Shown: in pieces, positions 9,627 to 19,532 of the stretch | Position numbering within the stretch: the first letter of the stretch is position 1 | How the letters are laid out: the number at the start of each line of letters is the position of its first letter | From: Vibrio hannami | Lineage (GTDB): Bacteria; Pseudomonadota; Gammaproteobacteria; Enterobacterales; Vibrionaceae | Length of the DNA stretch: 64,000 nucleotides | Reading direction: 5' to 3' | NCBI RefSeq assembly: GCF_029589055.1 | Contig: NZ_JARQZP010000006.1 | Location: 310,001-374,000, forward strand | Notes under the pieces: generated by a model | The model's input: the letters and a program-made list of their open reading frames with translations, nothing else | The model's database searches: none | What the model was told of the DNA's origin: nothing | Translations under genes and position numbers: made by a program

Positions 9627-9877
9627 TATTAGATTTCCTTAATGTTTACATGGCCGTAGTATATCAGTAAAACAGATTTGTTTAATGCGTTGATTCATTT
9701 CTAGAACAAGTAACGCTTCTACTGTACAATCTCCACATTTTTTATAGAAACATAAGTGTTGGCTTCAAGGGCTATATCAAATCTTTATACAGCCTGAACT
9801 TTTGGTTGAAATAGTTCTTTGGTTTTATTTGTTTATAGTCGCTTGCGAGGCATCATTTAAACAGTGGATAGTTTTAG
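9627..9877. promoter_or_regulatory. Divergent hldD / rmlB intergenic region
   Basis: An AT-rich 251-bp spacer between two genes transcribed away from each other, so it must contain promoters in both directions. I could not pick out convincing -35/-10 pairs. I looked for the ops/JUMPstart element (GGCGGTAG core) that often precedes O-antigen operons and did not find it. Confidence 0.45.
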
Positions 9878-10942
9878 ATGAAGATACTTGTAACAGGTGG
9901 TGCTGGATTTATTGGTTCAGCTGTAATTAGGCACATTATTAAAAATACTGCTGATGAAGTGGTAAATGTAGACAAGCTAACGTATGCAGGAAACCTTGAG
10001 TCTTTGATCGAGGTAGATCAGAACGAACGTTATTCTTTTGAACAAGTTGACATATGCGACGCCACTGAGGTTAAGCGAGTATTTGAGCAGCATGAACCAG
10101 ATCTAGTTATGCACCTAGCTGCAGAGTCACATGTGGATCGTTCAATCGATGGCCCTGCTGCCTTTATCGAAACAAACATTGTTGGTACATATGTTCTTTT
10201 AGAAGCAGCTCGTGCTTATTGGAATGAGTTGGATGCGACTAAGAAAGATGCATTCAGGTTCCACCATATTTCTACCGATGAAGTATATGGCGATTTAGAA
10301 GGAACAGATGACCTATTTACTGAGACTACTTCATACGAACCTAGTAGCCCATATTCTGCATCTAAGGCATCAAGCGATCACCTGGTAAGAGCCTGGCAGC
10401 GTACTTATGGTCTTCCAACCATTGTAACTAATTGCTCTAACAACTACGGTCCATATCATTTCCCTGAGAAACTTATCCCTCTGATGATTCTAAATGCGTT
10501 AGAAGGAAAGCCTTTACCCGTCTATGGTGATGGTATGCAAATCAGAGATTGGCTGTTTGTAGAAGATCATGCTCGGGCACTATATAAAGTGGTAACGGAA
10601 GGTGAAATTGCTGAAACATACAATATTGGTGGTCACAACGAGAAAGCTAATATTGACGTTGTTAAAACGATCTGTGAATTACTAGAAGAGCTGGTTCCAA
10701 GCAAGCCAGAAGGTGTTGAGAAATACCTTGATCTTATTACATACGTAAAAGATCGTCCTGGTCACGATGTAAGATATGCTATTGATGCGTCCAAAATAGC
10801 GAATGAGCTTGGCTGGAAGCCTGAAGAAACATTTGAGTCTGGTATTCGCAAAACAGTTGAGTGGTACCTGGCTAACGAAAACTGGTGGACAAGGGTATTA
10901 GATGGCTCATATAGCCGCGAACGTCTTGGTGAGGAGAAGTAA
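9878..10942 (+). CDS. rmlB: dTDP-glucose 4,6-dehydratase
   Basis: A 354-residue extended SDR, the second step of dTDP-L-rhamnose synthesis. Diagnostic features are [48 protein letters not shown] with the catalytic Asp-Glu pair, [16 protein letters not shown] with Tyr-x3-Lys, and [15 protein letters not shown]. Length is normal. It opens the rightward O-antigen operon, 3 nt before rmlA. Confidence 0.97.
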   Translation: MKILVTGGAGFIGSAVIRHIIKNTADEVVNVDKLTYAGNLESLIEVDQNERYSFEQVDICDATEVKRVFEQHEPDLVMHLAAESHVDRSIDGPAAFIETNIVGTYVLLEAARAYWNELDATKKDAFRFHHISTDEVYGDLEGTDDLFTETTSYEPSSPYSASKASSDHLVRAWQRTYGLPTIVTNCSNNYGPYHFPEKLIPLMILNALEGKPLPVYGDGMQIRDWLFVEDHARALYKVVTEGEIAETYNIGGHNEKANIDVVKTICELLEELVPSKPEGVEKYLDLITYVKDRPGHDVRYAIDASKIANELGWKPEETFESGIRKTVEWYLANENWWTRVLDGSYSRERLGEEK

Positions 10943-10944
10943 AT

Positions 10945-11811
10945 ATGAAAGGTATTATTCTTGCTGGGGGATCTGGTACACGCCTTTATCCGATTACACG
11001 TGGTGTATCCAAACAGTTATTACCTGTTTATGACAAACCAATGATTTATTATCCGCTATCTACGCTTATGCTGGCTGGTATAAGAGATATTTTAGTTATT
11101 ACCACTCCTGAAGATAATGAGAGTTTCAAACGATTACTCGGCGATGGTTCTGATTTCGGTATTAATCTAGAATATGCGGTTCAACCTAGTCCTGATGGAT
11201 TAGCTCAGGCATTTATTATCGGCGAAGAGTTTATTGGAGATGATAGTTGCTGCCTGGTATTAGGCGACAATATTTTCTATGGGCAGCACTTCACTGACAC
11301 CCTTCGAAATGCCGCTAACAGAGAATCTGGAGCGACAGTGTTTGGTTATCAGGTTAAAGACCCGGAGCGCTTTGGCGTTGTTGAATTTGATAAAAATATG
11401 AAGGCTGTTTCAATAGAAGAAAAGCCTTCTGAACCTAAATCAGACTATGCAGTGACTGGTTTGTATTTTTATGACAATCGCGTGGTTGAGTTTGCAAAAG
11501 CTGTTGAACCATCTGATAGAGGTGAGTTAGAGATTACCTCTATCAATCAAATGTACTTAGAAGAAAATACTCTGAATGTTGAGCTTTTGGGTAGAGGTTT
11601 TGCGTGGCTTGATACGGGTACTCATGAAAGTCTTCATGAAGCTTCGTCTTTTGTACAGACCATTGAGCATGTTCAAAGCCTTAAAGTTGCTTGTCTTGAA
11701 GAGATAGCCTGGAGAAATGGCTGGTTAACGAATGAAGAGCTTCTTAGCCTTGCTAAACCAATGATGAAAAATGATTATGGCCAATATCTGGCTAAACTTG
11801 CGAGCGAATAA
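10945..11811 (+). CDS. rmlA: Glucose-1-phosphate thymidylyltransferase
   Basis: A 288-residue nucleotidyltransferase that makes dTDP-glucose from dTTP and glucose-1-phosphate. The N-terminus carries [20 protein letters not shown] and the segment [29 protein letters not shown] and [20 protein letters not shown] are further RmlA signatures. It is feedback-inhibited by dTDP-rhamnose in characterised homologues. It lies in order rmlB-rmlA-rmlD-rmlC, starting 3 nt after rmlB. Confidence 0.97.
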   Translation: MKGIILAGGSGTRLYPITRGVSKQLLPVYDKPMIYYPLSTLMLAGIRDILVITTPEDNESFKRLLGDGSDFGINLEYAVQPSPDGLAQAFIIGEEFIGDDSCCLVLGDNIFYGQHFTDTLRNAANRESGATVFGYQVKDPERFGVVEFDKNMKAVSIEEKPSEPKSDYAVTGLYFYDNRVVEFAKAVEPSDRGELEITSINQMYLEENTLNVELLGRGFAWLDTGTHESLHEASSFVQTIEHVQSLKVACLEEIAWRNGWLTNEELLSLAKPMMKNDYGQYLAKLASE

Positions 11812-11824
11812 AACGAGATAAGCA

Positions 11825-12697
11825 ATGCGTGTATTAGTGACAGGTAGTTATGGTCAAGTTGGCCATTGTTTAGTTAACCAATTAGCGGGTAAAGCGGAAG
11901 TACTGGCTGTTGATAAAGAGCAGCTTGATATTACCGATCAAGCGGCCGTGTATACAATAGTCGCTGATTTTGAACCGGACTATATTATTAATGCGGCTGC
12001 TCACACAGCAGTTGACAAAGCGGAACAAGAAGTCGATTTGTCTTTTGCTATAAACAGAGAGGGCCCTAAGTATCTTGCAGAGGCTGCTGAAAGTTGTGGT
12101 GCCGTTATGCTTCACATTTCTACAGACTATGTATTTGAAGGAAATGGTCTCGAACCTTATTCCGAATGCGATATGACTTGTCCCCAGGGGGTTTATGGGA
12201 AAAGTAAGCTTGCTGGAGAACTAGCTGTCGCTGATGCGTGCGACCGACATCTTATTCTGCGAACGGCGTGGGTTTTTGGTGAGCATGGAAGCAACTTTGT
12301 TAAAACGATGCTTCGTTTGGCCCAGACCAGAAATGAACTCAATATTGTTGGTGACCAAATAGGTGGGCCAACTTATGCTGGTGACATAGCGGCAACGCTA
12401 ATCAAAATGATTGAGTCTGTTGAAGGTGGTGTTGAAATCACTTGGGGAGTATATCACTATTCCGGTATGCCTTATGTAAGCTGGTATGAATTTGCACAAA
12501 AAATATTCGATACCGCTCAACGTCAAGGAGTTGTTGATGAAAAGCCCACCCTTTCATCTATTCCGACGTCAGCATATCCGACACCAGCAAAGCGCCCTGA
12601 AAATTCACGAATGAACTGTAATAAAATACAGACGCATTTTGGCATTAAGCCAAGTGATTGGATAACTGCCTTAGATAATATTCAAGCTTATAAGTAG
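11825..12697 (+). CDS. rmlD: dTDP-4-dehydrorhamnose reductase
   Basis: A 290-residue SDR that performs the last step to dTDP-L-rhamnose using NAD(P)H. It starts MRVLVTGSYGQVGHCLVN, has DYIINAAAHTAVDKAEQE, STDYVFEGNG and the catalytic YGKSKLAGE. The C-terminal substrate part includes FGEHGSNFVKTMLRL and RPENSRMNC. Length is typical. It is followed 6 nt later by rmlC. Confidence 0.96.
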   Translation: MRVLVTGSYGQVGHCLVNQLAGKAEVLAVDKEQLDITDQAAVYTIVADFEPDYIINAAAHTAVDKAEQEVDLSFAINREGPKYLAEAAESCGAVMLHISTDYVFEGNGLEPYSECDMTCPQGVYGKSKLAGELAVADACDRHLILRTAWVFGEHGSNFVKTMLRLAQTRNELNIVGDQIGGPTYAGDIAATLIKMIESVEGGVEITWGVYHYSGMPYVSWYEFAQKIFDTAQRQGVVDEKPTLSSIPTSAYPTPAKRPENSRMNCNKIQTHFGIKPSDWITALDNIQAYK

Positions 12698-12703
12698 TGA
12701 AAT

Positions 12704-13257
12704 ATGAAAGTAATTGATACAGAAATCCCCGAAGTAAAAATTATAGAGCCAGCAGTATTTGGTGATGAGCGCGGCTTCTTTATGGAAACCTGGCAGCAAA
12801 AAAATTTGAAGAACTAGTAACAGGTAAACCGACTCTGTTTGTACAAGATAACCATTCAAAGTCAGCAAAAGGGATTTTGAGAGGGCTTCATTACCAGACT
12901 GAAAACACACAGGGCAAGCTTGTGCGTGTTGTTTCTGGTGAGGTTTTTGATGTTGCTGTAGATATAAGAAAGGGCTCGCCAACATTTGGGAAGTGGGTGG
13001 GTGTATACCTTTCTTCAGAAAATAAACGTCAACTTTGGGTGCCCGAAGGCTTTGCTCATGGCTTCTATGTAACCAGCGATGAAGCTGAGTTTGTTTACAA
13101 GTGTACGGATTATTATAACCCTAATGCTGAGATATCAATTAAATGGGATGACTCAACCATCGGAATAACATGGCCGATAGCAGAAGAGGGAGCTTTACTT
13201 TCTGATAAAGATAAATTTGGGTTAGCTTTTAGCGAAGCACCATATCTTACCGTATGA
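12704..13257 (+). CDS. rmlC: dTDP-4-dehydrorhamnose 3,5-epimerase, interrupted by a 1-base frame break
   Basis: The ATG at 12704 gives [16 protein letters not shown], then [15 protein letters not shown], the normal RmlC N-terminus, but stops after 37 codons. The rest of the enzyme ([24 protein letters not shown] with the catalytic His, and the cupin core ending at 13257) lies in the +2 frame. Adding one A to the seven-A run at 12798-12804 restores one 184-residue frame, the usual RmlC length. As written the epimerase would be non-functional, although an ATG inside the gene (12877) opens a 126-residue fragment. Since rhamnose genes are otherwise intact, a sequencing deletion is likely; slippage on A7 is a less likely alternative. 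Confidence 0.92.
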
Positions 13258-13285
13258 GTAAATTTAATAACATATTAGTGTATTT

Positions 13286-14116
13286 ATGAGTAGTAACAAT
13301 CACCATCCTGCGACCTTGCAGTCTTTGCTCTATAGTGCTTGGCATAATAGAGAGTTAATTTTAAAAATGACCTATCGAGAAATAATTGGTCGATATAAGG
13401 GCTCAATGATTGGACTTGCTTGGTCTTTTTTCAACCCATTATTGATGCTAATGGTTTATACCTTTGTTTTTTCGATTGTTTTTAACGCTAAATGGGGGGC
13501 GGATTTAGGTGGAGGCAAGGGTGAGTTTGCAGTTATCTTATTTGCCGGAATGATTGTCTTTAATGTTTTCGCGGAATGTGTAAATCGAGCTCCAGGCCTG
13601 ATGATGGCTAACACTAACTATGTGAAGAAGATTATTTTTCCGTTAGAGGTTATTCCATGGGTTGTATTACTAAATGCACTATTTCATGCCCTCATTAGCT
13701 TCCTTATTCTATTGATAGCGCAATTACTTATAATTGGCACCATCCCCTCTACTATACTGGTATTACCTGTAGTGTTGTTGCCGTTTGCTGCTTGTCTGAT
13801 GGGAGTAACATGGATTCTTGCGGCTGCCGGCGTCTACCTCCGTGATTTGGGGCAGTTGATGGGTATTATTACTACGGTGTTAATGTTTACATCTCCATTG
13901 TTCTTTCCTCTCTCCGCACTACCAGAAAGCTTACAGCCTTACTTGGCTTTAAATCCTCTAGCATATTTTATAGAAGAAGCTAGGGCGGTTATCATATTTG
14001 GGAATATTCCTAGTCTTGCAAGCTTAGTCACAACCAGCCTCTTAGGTGTAGTTGTACTTTTTGTCGGATATGCTTTTTTTCAGAAAACACGAAAAGGTTT
14101 TGCTGATGTCTTGTAA
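13286..14116 (+). CDS. wzm: O-antigen ABC transporter permease
   Basis: A 276-residue ABC-2 type permease with six predicted membrane helices. The N-terminal cytoplasmic segment ELILKMTYREIIGRYKGS precedes GLAWSFFNPLLMLMVYTFVF, both typical of Wzm/KpsM/TagG permeases. It forms the channel half of the exporter that moves undecaprenyl-linked O-polysaccharide to the periplasm. The stop codon overlaps the start of wzt, as is usual for this pair. The short spacer after rmlC makes it part of the same operon. Confidence 0.93.
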   Translation: MSSNNHHPATLQSLLYSAWHNRELILKMTYREIIGRYKGSMIGLAWSFFNPLLMLMVYTFVFSIVFNAKWGADLGGGKGEFAVILFAGMIVFNVFAECVNRAPGLMMANTNYVKKIIFPLEVIPWVVLLNALFHALISFLILLIAQLLIIGTIPSTILVLPVVLLPFAACLMGVTWILAAAGVYLRDLGQLMGIITTVLMFTSPLFFPLSALPESLQPYLALNPLAYFIEEARAVIIFGNIPSLASLVTTSLLGVVVLFVGYAFFQKTRKGFADVL

Positions 14117-15305
14117 AGAGCTTGCTATCGAGGTAAATAGCTTAACTAAATCGTATCAAATTTACTCGAAGCCTCGTGATCGATTACTTCAGATGCTATA
14201 CAGAGGTAGAAAAAATTTCTATACGGAGTTTTCTGCTTTGAGTAAGGTATCATTTACTGTCAAGAAAGGAGACTCTGTCGGTGTTCTAGGCCATAATGGT
14301 GCGGGCAAATCGACACTTCTTCAGATCATCACCGGAGTTCTTACACCAACTAGTGGTAATGTCATTACTAAAGGCCGAATTGCAGCTCTTCTTGAACTTG
14401 GAGCTGGTTTTAATCCAGAGTTTACGGGTAAAGAAAATGTTTTCATGAATGCAGCGATCCTTGGGTTGACTACTAAAGAGATTAAAGCGAAATATGATGA
14501 TATTTTAAGGTTTGCAGAGATAGGCGATTTTATAGATAGGCCTGTAAAAACATACTCATCAGGCATGTATGTGCGTTTGGCTTTTGCGGTTGCGGTACAT
14601 ACTGACCCAGAAATTCTTATTGTGGATGAGGCACTCGCTGTAGGCGATATTCGTTTCCAAATGAAGTGTATTCAGCACATGGAAAGCCTAAAAGCGAAAG
14701 GAACCACCATATTATTTGTTTCTCATTCACCAGAGCAAGTTAAAAGGTTTTGTAATAAGGCCATTTGGCTAGATAAAGGTAAATTACGAGAAGTTGGAGA
14801 TTCAAATAAGGTCTGTGATCGTTATAGGGATTATATGGCGCATGGTTCAATAGAAACTTCGGAAAACGAATACGATGTAAAAGTTAATGGCTTGGAGAAG
14901 AGCCTACCAGCTCGATTGATATCAACAACTATCAATCGAAAGGTTATAAATCCTGGAGATGACATAGAACTAGTTATCAAGTATGAAGTGTTGGATGAGC
15001 GAATTGACGGGCTTTTAATCGGTGTTGCTATGCTCCGACCAAATCGAGATTACATCTTTGGTGCAAACTCTCATCTAGATGATGTGATAGTACCAAGTCA
15101 TAAAGGGATTCATGAAGTTATATATATAGCAAAAGACATTCCCTTATTACCTGCGAGTTTTGAGTTTGACGTGGGTATTTTTACAGATAAGGGGTTGGTG
15201 AACTTGGATTATCTTACAGGAATAGCTCAATTTGATATAGTTGATGAGTATAATTCAGAGGGGCTAGTGAATATTAATCACGAGTGGATTGTTAATGACA
15301 TTTGA
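14106..15305 (+). CDS. wzt: O-antigen ABC transporter ATPase with C-terminal carbohydrate-binding domain
   Basis: From the ATG at 14106 (overlapping the wzm stop) it is 399 residues. Walker A GHNGAGKST lies near residues 62-70, the signature YSSGMYVRLAFA around 155, and Walker B ILIVDEALAVGD around 175. The nucleotide-binding domain ends near residue 250; the remaining about 150 residues are a beta-rich extension like the Wzt-C domain. In characterised systems that domain recognises a non-reducing-end modification such as a methyl or phosphomethyl cap, coupling chain termination to export. The methyltransferase domains just downstream fit this. An upstream in-frame ATG (14052) lies deep inside wzm and is unlikely to be used. 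Confidence 0.93.
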   Translation: MSCKELAIEVNSLTKSYQIYSKPRDRLLQMLYRGRKNFYTEFSALSKVSFTVKKGDSVGVLGHNGAGKSTLLQIITGVLTPTSGNVITKGRIAALLELGAGFNPEFTGKENVFMNAAILGLTTKEIKAKYDDILRFAEIGDFIDRPVKTYSSGMYVRLAFAVAVHTDPEILIVDEALAVGDIRFQMKCIQHMESLKAKGTTILFVSHSPEQVKRFCNKAIWLDKGKLREVGDSNKVCDRYRDYMAHGSIETSENEYDVKVNGLEKSLPARLISTTINRKVINPGDDIELVIKYEVLDERIDGLLIGVAMLRPNRDYIFGANSHLDDVIVPSHKGIHEVIYIAKDIPLLPASFEFDVGIFTDKGLVNLDYLTGIAQFDIVDEYNSEGLVNINHEWIVNDI

Positions 15306-15453
15306 GAGTGTCTAAGGCTACACTTTTCTCTCGGTTGGATGTTTGTTGCATGCTCGGAGCATGAAGGTGTGTTTTTGTTATTTAACTATTTCCAAACGAG
15401 AACTAGCGACGAAGAGTCAGCTATTAAATGTTAACAAATTATTATGGGTAAAT

Positions 15454-16101
15454 ATGAACTTACATAAATATTTTTTGAATAACTCTAGTTTAAGAATACA
15501 TAAGTGGCTCCACTACTTTGATATATATGAGAGGCACTTTAATAGATTTGTTAATAAATCGCCCGTTGTCCTAGAGATTGGTGTATTTGGTGGTGGCTCG
15601 CTAAAAATGTGGAAAGACTACTTTGGGGATGGGTGTAAAGTAATAGGTATAGATATCAACCCGGAATGCAAACAGTATGAATCAGAAGGAATTGAAATTT
15701 ATATCGGAAGTCAAGATGATCCTAATCTTATTGAGAGTATTTTGAATAAATACCCATCCATCGATGTTTTAATTGATGATGGTAGTCATATGATGACCCA
15801 CATGATTAGATCTTTTGAGTTGTTATACAGCCATATATCTGAGAATGGAGTTTATCTTGTCGAAGATACTCATACTTGTTATTGGGAAGAGTATGAAGGC
15901 GGCTTAAAGAAACAAGGAAGCTTTATGGAGTTTGCTAAAGATAGAGTTGACATGCTCAATGCTGTCCATAGTCGAAACAGTTTACCAGTAACCGAGTTTA
16001 CTAAGACCACAGATTCAATTTCTTTTTACGATAGTATTGTGGTATTTGAGAAACGTAGACAAGGAAAGCGACAAGCTCCAATGACGGAATCAATGGATTA
16101 G
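15454..16101 (+). CDS. Class I SAM-dependent methyltransferase
   Basis: About 215 residues from the ATG at 15454 (MNLHKYFLNNSSLRIHKW); the frame is open further upstream to 15343 but that part looks non-coding. The SAM-binding loop is VLEIGVFGGGSLKMWKDYF, followed by KVIGIDINPECKQYE and IDVLIDDGSHMMTHMI with an Asp-Asp-Gly-Ser-His metal/SAM motif, as in CmcI/macrocin O-methyltransferase-like proteins. Such enzymes often methylate sugar hydroxyls. Next to wzt, an O-antigen modifying or capping role is a reasonable inference. Preceded by a weak GGGTA ribosome site. Confidence 0.8.
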   Translation: MNLHKYFLNNSSLRIHKWLHYFDIYERHFNRFVNKSPVVLEIGVFGGGSLKMWKDYFGDGCKVIGIDINPECKQYESEGIEIYIGSQDDPNLIESILNKYPSIDVLIDDGSHMMTHMIRSFELLYSHISENGVYLVEDTHTCYWEEYEGGLKKQGSFMEFAKDRVDMLNAVHSRNSLPVTEFTKTTDSISFYDSIVVFEKRRQGKRQAPMTESMD

Positions 16102-16409
16102 TGTAGATAGCTCTTTTAGTAAAATTACTATTGAGGGATGGTAATTTTACTGTATTAGTACAAAAGGTACTTTGGGGAGCGTATATATCCCTCGATCTTA
16201 GAAGTGATTTTAAGCATCACTTTAATCTAGGTTAAAAAGTCTTCATTTATTTAAATTAGAATAATCAAAACCCTTGATTTGCGGGTGCATGAGGTTGCGG
16301 TGAAGGACTTCATATTTTGTTCTTTTTCAACATTAACTATCTTGCCCCTTGCGCTTAAGGGACCGAGGCTGGCTAATGCAGGACTAGATAGCCAACGTAA
16401 ATACACTGG
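16102..16409. other. 308-bp non-coding gap with two hairpins inside the O-antigen operon
   Basis: No credible gene is visible; short frames here lack conserved sequence. Two perfect inverted repeats occur. AGTAAAATTAC (16118-16128) pairs with GTAATTTTACT (16141-16151) over an 11-bp stem and 12-nt loop. AAGTGAT (16202-16208) pairs with ATCACTT (16216-16222). Neither is followed by a strong T-run. The region may terminate, attenuate or process the long transcript, or carry an internal promoter for the 16410 gene. Confidence 0.5.
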
Positions 16410-19400
16410 ATGCTACTTGTGGAAAATAACGTTTATACACGCTCAGTTGGCGTGGAGAAAGACTCTCTGTACTATGTGAGTCAGTTTATCGAACCTAATA
16501 GTCGAGCTCTTGACATTGGGTGTTGGGAAGGTGCATTAGGAAAACACCTAATTGAAAATAAGAACTGTATAGTTGATGGAGTGGAACTTAATGTCAATGC
16601 TGCGAACAAAGCTAAAGAAGTTTATCGAGAAGTTTATGTTTCTGATGTGGAGTCCCTTGATTTAGCGTTCTTAAATGACACGTATGACTATATTGTTTGT
16701 GCTGATGTTTTAGAGCATTTACTTGATCCAATGGAGACGCTTAAAAAGATCAAACAAAAACTCAATAAGAATGGCAAGCTAATTGTATCAGTTCCAAATG
16801 TGGGCTACGCAGGACTCGTTGAAGAAATTCTCTCTGGTAGATTTGATTATAGAGAATATGGTCTATTAGATAAAACACATTACAAGTTTTTTACCAAAGA
16901 AACAGTAGTTGAAATGCTAGAGAGCGGAGGATTCAAAATTGACAATATGGAATTTGTCAAAGCATTTCTGAGAGATACGGAGTTTAATAAACTGAATGAT
17001 CTTTCGGATTTTACAGAGTCTCATGCACTTATGGCACGAGTACCGTACTCTGGTGTGTATCAGTTTGTTATAGAGTGTAGCTTGCAAGAAGAGGTTGCGA
17101 TTAAACCATATACCGAGACTCATTCAGGGTTAGAACTTAAGTTCCCTCTAGATGTATTTTGGAAATCCAACGGCGAAGAGTATACGAAACAGAAGTCATT
17201 AACATGGCCAATTAGCTATGCAGAAAAAACTCAAATCAAGATTCTGTTGCCCTTTGTTGATGGATTAAGCTCTATTAGAGTTGACCCTTTAGATTTTAAG
17301 GGAAAGCTAGCTATCGATAAACTTCAGCTAGAGACTGAGTCGGGAAATGTTATTTTTAGTCTAGAAGACTCGCAGGAATCCATAAATCTTTATGGTGGAG
17401 AATTAGACAACTCAGCTGATACGCTATCGTATATTTCATATTCATCAGATCCTCATATAGATATTGATTTACAAAAGATCCAATCTTGTTGCTCTTTGGA
17501 TTCAGACGTAGCTATTTATCTTGTCGCAGAGATTAGTTGTTTAGATAAATCAAGAGAAATCGAAAAACTAAAGGCATCGCTTGAAGAAAAAAGCATGACT
17601 CTTAGCGAGACTCAAAACTTGCTAAATACAATGCTTAATTCAAAGAGTTGGAAATTAACTTCGCCGCTAAGGCGTACTTTGACTTTCACGAGAGACTTTA
17701 AGGTGAATCTCCTTGAATTACTGCGAACGATTAAGCTAAATGCAAACAAAGAAAGAGTTAGATATTTGCTTAGCGTCTTGCGTAGAGATGGAGCACGAGC
17801 TTTCATAGCAAAAGTTATTAATAGAGTGAAAAATAACTCTGCATATAAAGAGGTAACTGACGATTATCAAGCGTGGGTAGTTAAAGCAGATGCGAAGCTA
17901 ACCGAGATGGCTCGAGTGGTAGAACAACGTATTGGGTCTAATAACTCTCCTCTAATCAGTATTGTTTTGCCTGTTTACAATCCAGATAAAGAACTACTTG
18001 AATGCTGTTTAAACTCTGTCTTGATGCAGTCTTATCAACGCTGGGAGCTGTGTGTTGTTAATGATGCGTCGACAAAACCACATGTTGAAAAAACGCTAGA
18101 AGAGTTTAATGCGCGTGATAGTCGAATTAAGATAAAGCATAGTGAGTCTAATGGACATATTTCATCTGCGAGTAACCAAGCAATTGATATGGCATCAGGG
18201 GACTATCTAGTATTGCTTGATCATGATGATGAATTACATCCTCACGCATTGATGTTTATTTACGATACGATCAATAAGAACAAGAGCGTCGACTTAATTT
18301 ACAGCGATGAAGACCATATCACAGTTGATGGTGTCAGATGTGCACCATTCTTCAAGCCTGATTGGTCTCAGCATTTGTTGTACAACCAAAACTATATTGG
18401 TCATATGGTTTGTCTTTCACGAAGTGTACTTCAAAAAGTTAAAGGATTTACGTTAGGCTTAGAGGGCGCTCAGGACTATGATCTACTGTTGAGAGTTAGT
18501 GAGAACACTGACCAAATCGTGCATATCCCCCATATCTTATACCATTGGCGGGAACATTCAGGGTCTACAGCGGCTAATGCGGATAGTAAGCCGTATGCAC
18601 ATGAAGCAGGGAAAAAGGCGCTAGAAAACCATTTATTGAAAAAATATCAGCTAGATGAAGCCAAAGTTAAAGATGGTATTAATCTCTTTACTTATCGTCC
18701 AAATTTCCCTATAGCGGCAAATACGAAAGCTTCTATAATTATCCCAATAAGAGACAAAGTAGAATTACTGCAACAACTGCTAGATAGTATTCATGAGAAA
18801 ACGACTTGGACTAACTATGAGGTTATTGTTGTTGATAACGGTTCAATTGAAGTGTCAACGCTGAACTATTTAGCTCACATACAAGAGGAGTTTGGATATA
18901 AGGTCGTTAGAGATGAATCTGATTTCAATTGGTCGAAAGTTAATAATGTTGGTGTAGAAGTTGCTGATGGTGATGTATTTGTTTTCCTGAATAATGACAC
19001 GATTGTTATTTCGGAAGATTGGCTGGAGTCTTTGATTTCATGGTCACAGCTTCCTGATGTTGCAGTCGTTGGTCCGCTACTAAGATATGATGACGACACA
19101 ATTCAACATGCAGGTGTTGTTGTTGGAATGGGGGGCTGGGCAGATCATGTGTTTAAAGGGGAAGAGGCAACACATAAAGTTGGTCCTTTTGTATCACCAG
19201 TTCTTACTAGGGATGTTTTGGCTGTAACTGGGGCATGCCAAGTTATAGAAAAAAGAAAATTTGAAGAGCTGGGCCGTTTTGATGAAGCGTTTATTATTTG
19301 TGGTAGTGACGTAGAGCTGTGTATTCGTGCATACAAAGAGGGCTATAAAAACGTATATCTACCCCAAGCGGAGCTTTACCACCTGGAATCTAAGAGTCGA

Positions 19401-19532
19401 AGCTCTTTTGTTCCGGAGAATGACTTCAATCTGTCCAAAATTAAGTATGAGCCATATAGAAGTGAAGGAGTAGATCCTTTCTTTAACCCTAATTTGGATA
19501 CAATGCAATCTACCCCAAAGGTTAAACAATGA
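16410..19532 (+). CDS. Methyltransferase-GT2-GT2 fusion (O-antigen chain synthesis)
   Basis: A 1040-residue multidomain enzyme. Residues about 20-220 are a class I methyltransferase (ALDIGCWEGALGKHL SAM loop, CADVLEHLLDPMETLKK). Residues about 230-380 are a beta-rich segment, then a short coiled coil at 384-415 and SKSWKLTSPLRRTL. A first GT2 domain runs from about 515 (ISIVLPVYNPDKELL; DxD region LLDHDDELHP near 603). A second runs from about 773 (SIIIPIRDKVELLQQLLDSI; FLNNDTIV near 859; acidic GSDVELCIRAYKEG). The layout resembles rhamnan/mannan chain-extending fusions in ABC-exported O-antigens. Product and linkage are inferred, not shown. Its stop overlaps the next start (ATGA). Confidence 0.85.
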   Translation: MLLVENNVYTRSVGVEKDSLYYVSQFIEPNSRALDIGCWEGALGKHLIENKNCIVDGVELNVNAANKAKEVYREVYVSDVESLDLAFLNDTYDYIVCADVLEHLLDPMETLKKIKQKLNKNGKLIVSVPNVGYAGLVEEILSGRFDYREYGLLDKTHYKFFTKETVVEMLESGGFKIDNMEFVKAFLRDTEFNKLNDLSDFTESHALMARVPYSGVYQFVIECSLQEEVAIKPYTETHSGLELKFPLDVFWKSNGEEYTKQKSLTWPISYAEKTQIKILLPFVDGLSSIRVDPLDFKGKLAIDKLQLETESGNVIFSLEDSQESINLYGGELDNSADTLSYISYSSDPHIDIDLQKIQSCCSLDSDVAIYLVAEISCLDKSREIEKLKASLEEKSMTLSETQNLLNTMLNSKSWKLTSPLRRTLTFTRDFKVNLLELLRTIKLNANKERVRYLLSVLRRDGARAFIAKVINRVKNNSAYKEVTDDYQAWVVKADAKLTEMARVVEQRIGSNNSPLISIVLPVYNPDKELLECCLNSVLMQSYQRWELCVVNDASTKPHVEKTLEEFNARDSRIKIKHSESNGHISSASNQAIDMASGDYLVLLDHDDELHPHALMFIYDTINKNKSVDLIYSDEDHITVDGVRCAPFFKPDWSQHLLYNQNYIGHMVCLSRSVLQKVKGFTLGLEGAQDYDLLLRVSENTDQIVHIPHILYHWREHSGSTAANADSKPYAHEAGKKALENHLLKKYQLDEAKVKDGINLFTYRPNFPIAANTKASIIIPIRDKVELLQQLLDSIHEKTTWTNYEVIVVDNGSIEVSTLNYLAHIQEEFGYKVVRDESDFNWSKVNNVGVEVADGDVFVFLNNDTIVISEDWLESLISWSQLPDVAVVGPLLRYDDDTIQHAGVVVGMGGWADHVFKGEEATHKVGPFVSPVLTRDVLAVTGACQVIEKRKFEELGRFDEAFIICGSDVELCIRAYKEGYKNVYLPQAELYHLESKSRSSFVPENDFNLSKIKYEPYRSEGVDPFFNPNLDTMQSTPKVKQ

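Noticed and set aside
16279-16479. 66-codon frame in the O-antigen gap
   Set aside because: No recognisable ribosome site or family features, and it overlaps the start of the methyltransferase fusion in another frame.
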